Assembly (NCBI RefSeq): GCF_004794465.1
Contig: NZ_SSDJ01000092.1
Coordinates: 1-64,000 of the forward strand
Direction of reading: 5' to 3'
Source: Microbacterium sp. K24
GTDB taxonomy: Bacteria > Actinomycetota > Actinomycetes > Actinomycetales > Microbacteriaceae
DNA: 64,000 nt
Under the pieces are notes generated by a model. That model was not told the DNA's origin and searched no databases. It was given only the letters and a program-made list of their open reading frames with translations. Each line of letters starts with the position of its first letter. Within the stretch, counting starts at the first letter, position 1. The translations under genes and the position numbers were made by a program. Shown here in pieces: positions 1 to 7,484 of the stretch.

Positions 1-77
1 GACGCGACCGCCTGTCATCGGGATGGGCAGCACACGTGCAGAGGGAGCGGAGCGATCCGACGAGGACGAGATTGTTT

Positions 78-119
78 CGTATGGCCTTCCGAATTATGCC
101 ATACCGATTAGGCCATACG
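78..119. promoter_or_regulatory. Inverted-repeat operator candidate upstream of the XRE gene
   Basis: CGTATGGCC at 78-86 and GGCCATACG at 111-119 form a perfect 9-bp inverted repeat. A third half-site-like TGCCATA lies between them at 97-103. The site ends about 28 nt before the GTG start of the XRE regulator, so autoregulation is the simple reading. No footprint or homologous site is visible elsewhere in the window. Confidence 0.5.
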
Positions 120-147
120 TAGAAGCGCTGGTCGGGACGCTTGGTAG

Positions 148-432
148 GTGCCACGCCGGAACGAAGAGATTGAGGCAGAGTGGAGCGCGTACTCCCAGCG
201 CTTCGCGACCTCGCTCCGTTCTGCGCGCGAGCGCGCTGGGCTAAGCCAGGAAGACGTCGCGTATCGGTCCGGCCTCACGCGCTACACCTATCAGAAGTAC
301 GAAAAGGGTGAGTCGCGCCCGGGGCGTCCGGCCAATCCCACGTTGAGGACGGTGCTCGCACTCTCTCAAGTGCTCGAGATATCACTGGCTGATCTGGTCC
401 CCGGGGACGCCCCTGATTTTCGAAGCCGTTAG
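148..432 (+). CDS. XRE-family helix-turn-helix regulator
   Basis: A small DNA-binding protein of 94 residues. Residues about 22-80 form a Cro/CI-type HTH: LRSARERAGLSQEDVAYRSG followed by the recognition-helix segment TRYTYQKYEKG. The start is GTG, with no ATG in frame upstream and only a weak ribosome-binding site. It lies just after an inverted repeat at 78-119 that could be its operator. It points towards the transposition operon, which is on the other strand. The size and layout resemble phage-type or restriction-modification controller proteins, but no restriction gene is visible, so its target is unknown. It is probably cargo or a regulator of the Tn7-like element that extends off the left edge. 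Confidence 0.75.
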   Translation: MPRRNEEIEAEWSAYSQRFATSLRSARERAGLSQEDVAYRSGLTRYTYQKYEKGESRPGRPANPTLRTVLALSQVLEISLADLVPGDAPDFRSR

Positions 433-606
433 GCCTACGTCAGTCTGGTCGCGGGCCGGAGCTCATGAGAGTGGCCTCCCGCGGAGGGGCATCTGCGGTG
501 ACGCTACCCGGTTACGAGTAGAGAGACGGATCAGCGAAGAATCGTGAGGGCCCGGGGGATGTGGGCTCGTGAGTTGCTGTGACGTTGGTGGTTCTTGTGC
601 GGAGTG

Positions 607-2970
607 TCAGCTTCGGGCGATCACGGCGTCTCGTCGCCCCTGTCTGTAGCAGACGGGGCATCCGGTGCCCAAGCTCCGCTGAGCGATTATCGCTCGCCAG
701 GTGTGGCCGTTGCTGCATTGCCAGGCGACGATGCGATTTGAGAAGCGTGTGACCTGCTGCGGGGTGAGGGGGTTGTTCGCGCCCCACTCGGCAGCGAGGT
801 CTGGGCGGAGAGTGGCGAGATCGGTCTCCCCCCGGATAGCTCGCTGACCAGCGCAGCAGGGACAGCCGCTGCCTTTCGAGCGATTGCTGATCGTGGCCCG
901 CCATTTGTGGCCCGTGCTGCACACCCAGGCCACCTTTCGATTTGACGATACGGTGACCTGCGCTGGGGTGAGCTCGTTGCTCGTATCCCACTCCTCCGCA
1001 AGGTCCGGTCGAAGCGTGTTCAGGTCCGTCTGTCCTGGGATCGCCCGCCGTCCACTGCAATAGGGGCAGCTATGCTGGCCACCGCTGCGTGAGGCGACTG
1101 TTGCTCGCCACGCGTGACCCTTGTCGCATACCCAACTCGCTCGAAACTCCGATCCGCTGGTGACCTCGGTTGGCTTCCGGCCATTGACGCCGTGTGTTCT
1201 GTCCCACTGATCTGCAAGTTCGGGATGGACACTGGCGAGGTCGTTGAATCCGGCCAGGACAGATCTGTTGGCGCAGAACGGGCATCCCGCATCACCGCCG
1301 ATACGGCTTTGGATTCGGGCCTGCCAAACATGGCCGGAGTCGCACACCCAGGAGACGCGGTGAGCTGAGCCAGCCGTGACCTCTGTGGGTTTTCTGCTAT
1401 TGCTGACGTCCCACTGGGCGAGCATGTGGGGGTGAGTCGTGGCGATGTCATTGAAGCCGACGAGAACGGATCGGTTCGAACAGTATGGGCAGCCCGTGCC
1501 TTCCGTGCGGGTTCGCTCATAGATGCCCGTTCGCCAGCTATGTCCGCAAGAACCTCTCCACCACGCCTTCTTACTTGACCCCGGGCTTACCGTCGAGGGT
1601 GTCACGCCGTTGTTTCTCACAGGATCCCAGTCTCGTGCGATGTCGGGTCGAACGGTAGCTAGGTCGGTTTCCCCGGGGATTGGACGCGTGCCGGCGCAGT
1701 ATGGACAGTGGTGATGCAGCACTGTCCGGTTGCGGATAGTAGCTTTCCAACAATGTCCGCGGCGACACCGCCACCTGATGCAGCGGGTGGACCTTGGGCC
1801 GGTGTGATCTGGATCCCCCACGTTTCGTCCGGGGGCAGTGTCCCAGTCCGCGGCGATATCGGGTCGAGTAGTTCCCAGGTCGGTGTGTCCAGGCCATACC
1901 TTCTGGCCTGTGCAGAAGGGACATCGTGTGACGGCGTAGCCGCGTGTGAAAGGACTCGCTTCCCATGAGTGTCCTTGGTCACAGACCCACCACGCATTCT
2001 TCGTAACCCCGTCCGAGCCCCAAGGGTCGCGGGCAGAGCTGTTGCGGCTCCAGTCCCATTCGGTGATGGCCAGCGGGTTGCTTTGAACCCATTTGGGGTA
2101 CGAGGCTGCGGCGTCGATGATTGCGGCGGGGTCGACGAGGTCCAACGGCGGGCGTAGGGGGGCGAAACGCGTCTTGACGGTCATGCGACGCAACGGACGC
2201 AGCCAGAGCACGATGCGTTCGACGAGCACATCGGTCGCTCCGTATGCGGTCCCTATCGTCGCGCCAATGTCAGTACGGAGCAGGGCCGTTGACCGCAGCG
2301 TGCGCCATCGCTCCACGTTGTCGCAGTCGGACAGTGCCATGAGCACGGAGACGATTTCGGGGAAGAGCGAGGCGCGGGCAGAGGCTTCTTCGCTGTGCGA
2401 GGACTCGTTTGCGATCTGCTGCCAGCTGTCGCGTCGGGTGAGGCGAGCGTTGTCCCGTACCATCTCCCACACGCGGGTGTGGAGTCGAGCGTCGATGCGA
2501 CCGGCGGCGACCATTCGTCGGAATCTGCGTTCTGCCTTCGCCTGAGCGCTACTGAACTCAACAATCGGCTGCGACTCTGGCGTCGTGCCGGGCCCCGCCC
2601 ACACAAGCTGACCGGAGTGCCGAAGGCACCAGTTCTCGCGGTCGTGCGGGATCTGCTCGACGTGGTCACCGCCGGCGCAAAGCCGGCAAAGCCACCTCGC
2701 AGGGTAGTCCAGAGCCGGATCGGGCTGCGAAATCCGCTTCAGACGCAGGTAATGGCCCGCGGGGCGGCCAGCTGCAGCCTCGATCGTGACCGCAGCGGCG
2801 ACCTCGTCGGCCCACACCCGCTTAGTGTAGGGCTGGGCGGGGGAGGTGAGCCCTCGCTCGACGAAGTCGAATGGAACCCCTGCGGCCTGACATTGACGGC
2901 GGGCATAGGAACGTGGCGTTTCGAATCGGTGCCATTTTGGCCGGATGGGCCACGCCCGGGTGTCTGTCAC
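607..2970 (-). CDS. tniQ: TniQ/TnsD-like target-selection protein with seven C-terminal zinc-ribbon (DUF4379-type) repeats
   Basis: Last gene of the Tn7-like operon, 787 aa. Residues 1-130 look like TniQ: a WPIRP start, then a zinc finger C95-x2-C98...C115-x2-H118. Residues about 135-300 are a helical linker. From about 303 to the end there are seven repeats of 60-70 residues, with signatures such as TDLATLRPDLAAEW, a C-x3-H pair in a W.C..GH.W context, then CPxC. This matches the family described as DUF4379 or probable zinc ribbon. Repeat 3 has its first Cys shifted (GSCGH). TniQ/TnsD proteins recognise the target site and recruit TnsC. The repeats may be the DNA- or RNA-reading part, which is inference. 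The start is GTG, overlapping the tnsC stop as GTGA. Such a long array on TniQ is the most unusual protein feature in the window. Confidence 0.88.
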   Translation of the reverse strand: MTDTRAWPIRPKWHRFETPRSYARRQCQAAGVPFDFVERGLTSPAQPYTKRVWADEVAAAVTIEAAAGRPAGHYLRLKRISQPDPALDYPARWLCRLCAGGDHVEQIPHDRENWCLRHSGQLVWAGPGTTPESQPIVEFSSAQAKAERRFRRMVAAGRIDARLHTRVWEMVRDNARLTRRDSWQQIANESSHSEEASARASLFPEIVSVLMALSDCDNVERWRTLRSTALLRTDIGATIGTAYGATDVLVERIVLWLRPLRRMTVKTRFAPLRPPLDLVDPAAIIDAAASYPKWVQSNPLAITEWDWSRNSSARDPWGSDGVTKNAWWVCDQGHSWEASPFTRGYAVTRCPFCTGQKVWPGHTDLGTTRPDIAADWDTAPGRNVGDPDHTGPRSTRCIRWRCRRGHCWKATIRNRTVLHHHCPYCAGTRPIPGETDLATVRPDIARDWDPVRNNGVTPSTVSPGSSKKAWWRGSCGHSWRTGIYERTRTEGTGCPYCSNRSVLVGFNDIATTHPHMLAQWDVSNSRKPTEVTAGSAHRVSWVCDSGHVWQARIQSRIGGDAGCPFCANRSVLAGFNDLASVHPELADQWDRTHGVNGRKPTEVTSGSEFRASWVCDKGHAWRATVASRSGGQHSCPYCSGRRAIPGQTDLNTLRPDLAEEWDTSNELTPAQVTVSSNRKVAWVCSTGHKWRATISNRSKGSGCPCCAGQRAIRGETDLATLRPDLAAEWGANNPLTPQQVTRFSNRIVAWQCSNGHTWRAIIAQRSLGTGCPVCYRQGRRDAVIARS

Positions 2971-4016
2971 GCTGCCTCGACCAGGTCATCGAGTTTGATG
3001 CGATGCCGGACCGGCGTGGTGTGTCGGAGCCCGTCGACGACCTTGAACAGCCGCTCTCGGGTTATCAGTTCGTCACTTCGGGTGGGGTCGTCGAGAATGG
3101 AGGCGACCACGCGCTCGACGATCAACGCGAGAACGGCGAGGCGCCCGTCCGCGGCGGCGTGGAGAGCGCGCGCGTTGCTGGTGAGCGTGCCGCGGACATG
3201 GTCGCACAGTGGAAGGTTGCGGTCGAAGGTCGCGACCCAAAGCGTCCACAGTGCGAGCCCGTTGTCGGACTTCAGATCGACTCTGCGGAGCTCGACCATG
3301 TCACATCTCATCGTGACCTGCAGGCCTTCACCCTTCCCAAACGCCGAGCCGCTGGCCAGGTTTATGCCGACCAGCGCGACCGTGGCCGACGACTCGTTCT
3401 GCAGTGCTTTGATGACGCTCGAGGGCTCGCTTCCACCGAGGTTGTGGGCTTCGTCGATCACGAGCAACTTCGTGCGGTGAAGATGTAGCAACTCGACCGC
3501 CCGCCGCCGAAGGTCATCCGTGGTGATACGCGTCGGCAGGGCGGCGGTCGGGGCGAGGAACCGGACGATCTGAGCGAGCAGTGCCTTGCCCGTTGCGTGG
3601 TCTGTCACCTCTACCCATACGACCGGAACTTCACCCTTGTTGGCGTAGTCCGGATATCGTTTGGCGTGCTCGTACTCAACCGAGCGAGCAAGAAGCAGCG
3701 CGAGTTCTGTCTTGCCGTAAAACATCGGTGCCGAGATCATGAGGCCTCTGCGAGAGTTCTTGCGGCGCGGGTTCGAAGCAATGAGCTTGGAGAGGATACG
3801 GGCGCTGAGATCTTGCTCAGGAGTCGGCACACGCAATGTCAGGCGCACGAAGTCGTCGCGGGCCAGGTCGTACAGGTCCCGCTGGCCTGCCGGTAGTGCG
3901 GCGTAGTCCGCGAAGGTCAGAGCGGGCGGCGAGAGTGGTAGCGCAGTGAGCGCCTCGCGAAGGCCAGTCAGCGTGGTCTTTCTGTCGTGGTGCAGCGTGA
4001 GTGGCTCGATAATCAT
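2967..4016 (-). CDS. tnsC: TnsC/TniB-like AAA+ transposition regulator
   Basis: AAA+ ATPase of 349 aa that would link target selection (TniQ) to the transposase (TnsB). The Walker A segment is A96-x4-G101-K102-T103, with Ala replacing the usual first Gly. Walker B is LLVIDE ending at D189/E190, followed by AHNL, as in TniB/TnsC proteins. A longer frame begins at 4064, but the ATG at 4016 is preferred because it overlaps the tnsB stop as ATGA, like the other junctions of this operon. The gene ends in a GTGA overlap with tniQ. ATP-dependent filament formation on target DNA is known for the family and is assumed here. Confidence 0.9.
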   Translation of the reverse strand: MIIEPLTLHHDRKTTLTGLREALTALPLSPPALTFADYAALPAGQRDLYDLARDDFVRLTLRVPTPEQDLSARILSKLIASNPRRKNSRRGLMISAPMFYGKTELALLLARSVEYEHAKRYPDYANKGEVPVVWVEVTDHATGKALLAQIVRFLAPTAALPTRITTDDLRRRAVELLHLHRTKLLVIDEAHNLGGSEPSSVIKALQNESSATVALVGINLASGSAFGKGEGLQVTMRCDMVELRRVDLKSDNGLALWTLWVATFDRNLPLCDHVRGTLTSNARALHAAADGRLAVLALIVERVVASILDDPTRSDELITRERLFKVVDGLRHTTPVRHRIKLDDLVEAA

Positions 4017-6048
4017 GAGCGGATCTCTTTCATCGTCACGATGTCGTATGTCGACGAACCCCAATCAATGCCTTCGACGTCAACCGGGTCGGCCCATTCG
4101 CGCAGTTGGATCGGGGCAGGTTCGGTTACTGGCGCGTCTGCATCTAGGCGGTTGGCGTGCGTATCGCGGACATGGCGCTTGCGTGCATGCTTATCGCTGC
4201 GCGCTCGTTGTTCGATCTCGTCGAGGAACTCTGCAGTCTTGGGGCTCTGATTAGGTTCGCCTGTTCCGAAGCGTTCGACCATTTTCATCTCGGTCTCTGC
4301 GGCCATCCACGCTCCTCGGTCATCGATCGCCTGGTCCCAGCACTCGATCCACTTCCCGGTCTCTGGATGTTGAACCCATACCGCATTGGTGTTGTACGGG
4401 TCGAAGTGGATGTCGAATTGCCGTGCCTGTAGTGACCCTGCCGCCGCGCCAGTGAGGGAGCGGTTGCGGAGGTCGGCCAGCAACGCCGAGTCGTACCGGC
4501 GGTTCTGAAACGCGATTCCTTCGTCGCTGATGATTCGCCGCGCGGTGGGCAGCAGCGCGAAGAAGTCCTCCGCACGGAATGGGAGCTGAACTCCCGGCCC
4601 GACGTCGAACAGTGCCGCGTACATCTGGTTCGGTGTCCATTTTCGGCCCGGGAAAAGCGGCGACCGCAGTCCGCTGTGCTGCTTGTTCAGGAACACGGTG
4701 GTGACCCATGCATCGAACGCGAGCCGTACAGAGTCAAGGGTGAGGGTGGGGATGTCTCCTCTGCCTCGGTTCACGGCCGAGTTTCCGGTTGATCCAGCCA
4801 GCCATGTCGCGAAACTCGTAGATGTGGTGCCGAAATTTCGCTCGACGTGTGGCTTGACCGTCGGAGTGTTCGGCGGAGCCAATACCAGCGAAATGCCAAA
4901 GGCGCGGCATGCGGCTTCGAAGGTGGCGGACCGAAAGTCGGCACCCCCATCGATGGTGATCGCATGGCGAAGATCCACGGGATCGCGAGCGAATCATCGT
5001 CGAGGTACGGGTTGATCTTCATCATGAGCCCTGCCGGCAGTGTCGCTGATCCCGACAGGGTCGCGGCGGCGGAGCCAGGAATCGCCTTGCGGCCGACGAT
5101 CGCCCGGGCCAGTAAGAGTGCATGATCGAATCCATTCGGAGAGTCCGCGTGGATTGCCCAGGCCAGAGGAACTCGGCTGGCGACGCAGAAGAGCGCTGTT
5201 GCCGTAGGTCGGTAGGTGTTCCCCCTGTCATCCCACACCTGCACGTCGAGCAGAGTGGAGTCGATCTCGCAAACTGTACCGAGCCGATGGGCATTGCCTG
5301 AGAAGTACGCCCGGTCGGGGCTGTTGGAGGTGTTGCGGCGGGTCGTCGCCTTGGCGAAGCTATATCGACCAGCGTCGCGCTCGTTGATGTATCCCTGAAG
5401 AGTGGTGTCCTTGATCGCGCAAATCGGGTCACCGGGATACATGCGCTCCAACGTCCGCCGCACGAGGGCAGCGCAATGACGGCGGCTGCTCGTGGGCATG
5501 TTCACACGGCTGTCGAGCTCGCGGTCGATTACGGCAACCAAACGCGGGTCGGCCTTCGCGATCGCCAACCGCTTCTTGCCCTTCGGGTGCAATCGCGCGT
5601 CCACCCCGGCGGCCCCTTCGGATTGGTATGCCTTCCAGAAGTTGAACAACGCCTTCCGCGAGCGACCCAGAGCGGTGCCGGCCAGCTCTTCTACCTTTGA
5701 CGCAATCCGCTGTTCTTGAGTGGTCTGGCTCGGGTTGTAGAGCGGCCGGGGCCGCGTCGCAGTCGGATCCATTGGAATGCCCCGGAAGACTTCGAGCAGG
5801 TGTCTCTCCATGTCGAGTACATCGGAGGGCCAGTCACCTGCCACTTTTCGAAGCGGCGCCTTGGAGTCGCGCCGGGCGGTGCCTGCGTGCGCGAGTAGTT
5901 CCGGCATCGACAGGCTGAGCCAATCGTCCGCAGTGCCGTCGAGTCGGAGCCTGGCTTCTTCGCCGCGGCGCACGCCTTCCCAGACCCAGGTTTCTCCCTC
6001 GATCTCGACGGTGTCACCGAGTCGAAGTTTGTACTCGTCCGGCATCAT
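4013..6048 (-). pseudogene. tnsB: TnsB/Mu-type DDE transposase, frameshifted
   Basis: DDE integrase-fold transposase that would cut and join the 3' ends of the element. The sequence lies in two frames. The upstream frame gives an N-terminal HTH-containing part and the first catalytic Asp (D263, in CEIDSTLLDV), and runs to codon about 354. A -1 step between 4981 and 5000 is needed to enter the second frame. That frame holds the second Asp (ITIDGGADF), the Glu 36 residues later (VKPHVERN), and a Mu-type C-terminal domain. Joined, the product would be about 678 aa, a normal length for TnsB. The start ATG overlaps the tnsA stop. No classical slippery heptamer is visible, so a one-base deletion or a read error is likelier than programmed frameshifting. 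If real, the element cannot transpose by itself. Confidence 0.82.
4981..5000 (-). other. Frameshift point in tnsB
   Basis: On the minus strand, frame 1 reads ...DDDSLAIPW and frame 2 reads ...ARDPVDLRHAITID. Frame 2 has a TGA just upstream, so the switch must lie within the few codons around GATTCGCTCGCGATCCC. Adding one base would restore a single open frame through all three catalytic residues. Confidence 0.8.
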
Positions 6049-6893
6049 GCTGCCCTTCCCTCATGCGCTGACTCAGACGTTGTGTAGACGGTCTCGTTGC
6101 TGAAGACGGCGGAGAGATCCACGTGGAGTAGGCGGCGCCAGGCCATGTTGTCGACCCACGCGCAAGCCAGCGGCGGGCATTCTGGGGACACGATCTGGCA
6201 CAGCTCTCCACGCGGTCGGCCACCGCACGCCATCTCCAATATCAGCGCCTCCATCTCGCGTGTTGGGAGGCAGCGGTCATGGCGCGACGCCGACAAGCAG
6301 TCGAGATTGGCTGTCGCCCTACGGTCGCGGCCGGTGAGCACTCGGTAGTGCCAGCCAAGCGTTTCGCACACGGCAGCGGTTTCCTCGAACTGAACACGGG
6401 CGGAATCGTCGATCAGATCGGCCGGGCGGACATCGAACAACCCGTAGCTGCCGTCGGTGAACTGCGCGAGGAAGTCGGGAACGTGCCAATGCTCGAACAA
6501 TCGCGAACCACGTCCGAAAGCCACGGCGAGAGGCTGCGACCACAGGCGCTCCACCTGACCGCCGTAGTCCAGCCAGAGCAATTCCCAGCGTTCGCTCTGG
6601 GACTCACACCAGACATGGGAGCGGGTCCGCTTCCAGAAGTACATCGCCGGCGTGGACCGGTGGCGGACCCCCTTCGAAGAACGCACCATCATCGGGTCGA
6701 TGCTGGCCCAATCGCGGTCGCCCAGATCCGGTTGAACGATCTCGTGCTCCTGGCGGAGCAGCGGTGAACGGTTGGTGTGTTCGTTGGCGTGTGGAACCCA
6801 GTGCAGCTCGGTGTGACCAGAGTAACGACGCCGGGTGATCTGCCTGGCGATTTCTACCGGCCGCACTATGTCCACCTTTCGAACGCGAATCAC
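6045..6893 (-). CDS. tnsA: TnsA-like endonuclease subunit of heteromeric transposase
   Basis: Probable partner nuclease that cuts the 5' ends of the element, giving cut-and-paste movement with TnsB. The protein has 282 aa. The nuclease core is at about 95-160: an acidic ESQSERWELLW segment, HVPDF with Asp140, then GLFDVRPADL, where Arg sits at the position of the usual catalytic Lys. First gene of the operon, sharing ATGA with tnsB. The GTG at 6893 is the longest start. GTG at 6866 is preceded by AAAGGTGG at good spacing and may be the real start, giving 273 aa. The gene lies next to the transposon end, as tnsA does in Tn7. The family call is firm; the Lys-to-Arg change makes catalytic activity uncertain. 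Confidence 0.85.
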   Translation of the reverse strand: MIRVRKVDIVRPVEIARQITRRRYSGHTELHWVPHANEHTNRSPLLRQEHEIVQPDLGDRDWASIDPMMVRSSKGVRHRSTPAMYFWKRTRSHVWCESQSERWELLWLDYGGQVERLWSQPLAVAFGRGSRLFEHWHVPDFLAQFTDGSYGLFDVRPADLIDDSARVQFEETAAVCETLGWHYRVLTGRDRRATANLDCLSASRHDRCLPTREMEALILEMACGGRPRGELCQIVSPECPPLACAWVDNMAWRRLLHVDLSAVFSNETVYTTSESAHEGRAA

Positions 6894-6984
6894 ACGTCAG
6901 ACGCCAGGTGGACCTGTCGGAACCGATCGCTCCTGCATCCACCACGATGATCTGACTGCGTCGGCTCTCCGGCGGGAGCTGCGA

Positions 6985-7069
6985 CGGCTCCCCGTGACAC
7001 ACGGTGTCACGGGGAGCCGATCGTGTGTCATCTAAAGCCTGCTTGTGTCACCTCAACTTGGTTCCGACA
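6985..7069. mobile_element. Probable end of the Tn7-like transposon with TnsB-type repeats
   Basis: TGTCA occurs at 7005-7009, 7026-7030 and 7046-7050 in the same orientation, about 20 nt apart, which fits TnsB-binding-site spacing. A perfect 16-bp inverted repeat (arms 6985-7000 and 7004-7019, 3-nt loop) includes the innermost copy. The element probably ends in CCGACA at 7069, read from the other strand as TGTCGG, matching the TGT...ACA ends of Tn7-like elements. The other end and the target duplication are outside the window, so the exact terminus is inferred. Confidence 0.55.
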
Positions 7070-7077
7070 ATTCGCTC

Positions 7078-7122
7078 TTGACACGCCCCCCGCTTCGCCC
7101 TAACCTACAACCAAATGGTTGT
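7078..7122 (+). promoter_or_regulatory. Promoter and palindromic operator of the ArsR gene
   Basis: TTGACA at 7078-7083 is followed after 16 nt by TAACCT at 7100-7105. TACAACCA and TGGTTGTA (7105-7112 and 7115-7122) form an 8-bp palindrome around AA. The palindrome covers the predicted transcription start and the ATG at 7115, so the mRNA would be leaderless or nearly so and bound repressor would block initiation. Confidence 0.65.
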
Positions 7123-7483
7123 ACAAAGAGAACTCAGCGAAGCGGAGGTCGACCGTGTGTTCCACGCATTGGCGACGTCGACCCGGCGCGACATCCTGCG
7201 CCGGACGATCGAGCGGGAGCAGTCCGTCTCGACCCTCGCCTCCGAATACGAGATGTCGTTCGCCGCAGTGCAGAAGCACGTCGCCGTGCTCGAAGCCGCG
7301 AACCTCATCGTCAAGCGCGCCGAGGGACGCGAGCGGCTCGTCCGCGCGAACCCCGAGATGATCGCCCGCGCCAGGGCGCTCCTCGCCCGATACGAAGAGC
7401 TGTGGCGGTCGCGCATCGCCCGGCTCGACGACCTGCTGGCGGAGCCGGCATCCACGCAGAACGAATCCAAGGAAGAGGACTGA
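7115..7483 (+). CDS. ArsR-family (SdpR-like) winged-helix regulator
   Basis: Transcriptional repressor of 122 aa. Residues about 14-80 form the winged HTH: VFHALATSTRRDILRRTIER, then MSFAAVQKHVAVLEAANLIV, as in ArsR members paired with SRPBCC proteins. No metal-binding Cys cluster is present, so a metal sensor is unlikely. The ATG lies inside its own palindromic operator, directly after a -10 element, so translation is probably leaderless. The downstream SRPBCC gene starts 2 nt after the stop and is almost certainly co-transcribed. It is the first chromosomal gene beyond the transposon end. Confidence 0.9.
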   Translation: MVVQRELSEAEVDRVFHALATSTRRDILRRTIEREQSVSTLASEYEMSFAAVQKHVAVLEAANLIVKRAEGRERLVRANPEMIARARALLARYEELWRSRIARLDDLLAEPASTQNESKEED

Positions 7484-7484
7484 C

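Noticed and set aside
433-606. Second end of the transposon between the XRE gene and tniQ.
   Set aside because: No TGTCA repeat series or TGTCGG end is found there, and the gene order puts the other end further left.
4985-4996. Programmed -1 frameshift in tnsB.
   Set aside because: No X-XXY-YYZ slippery heptamer or obvious downstream structure; simple indel preferred.
1-7069. A CRISPR-associated transposon (CAST).
   Set aside because: No cas gene, CRISPR array or crRNA-like repeat is visible in this part; only TnsABC and TniQ. The cargo side is outside the window, so it is not excluded completely.
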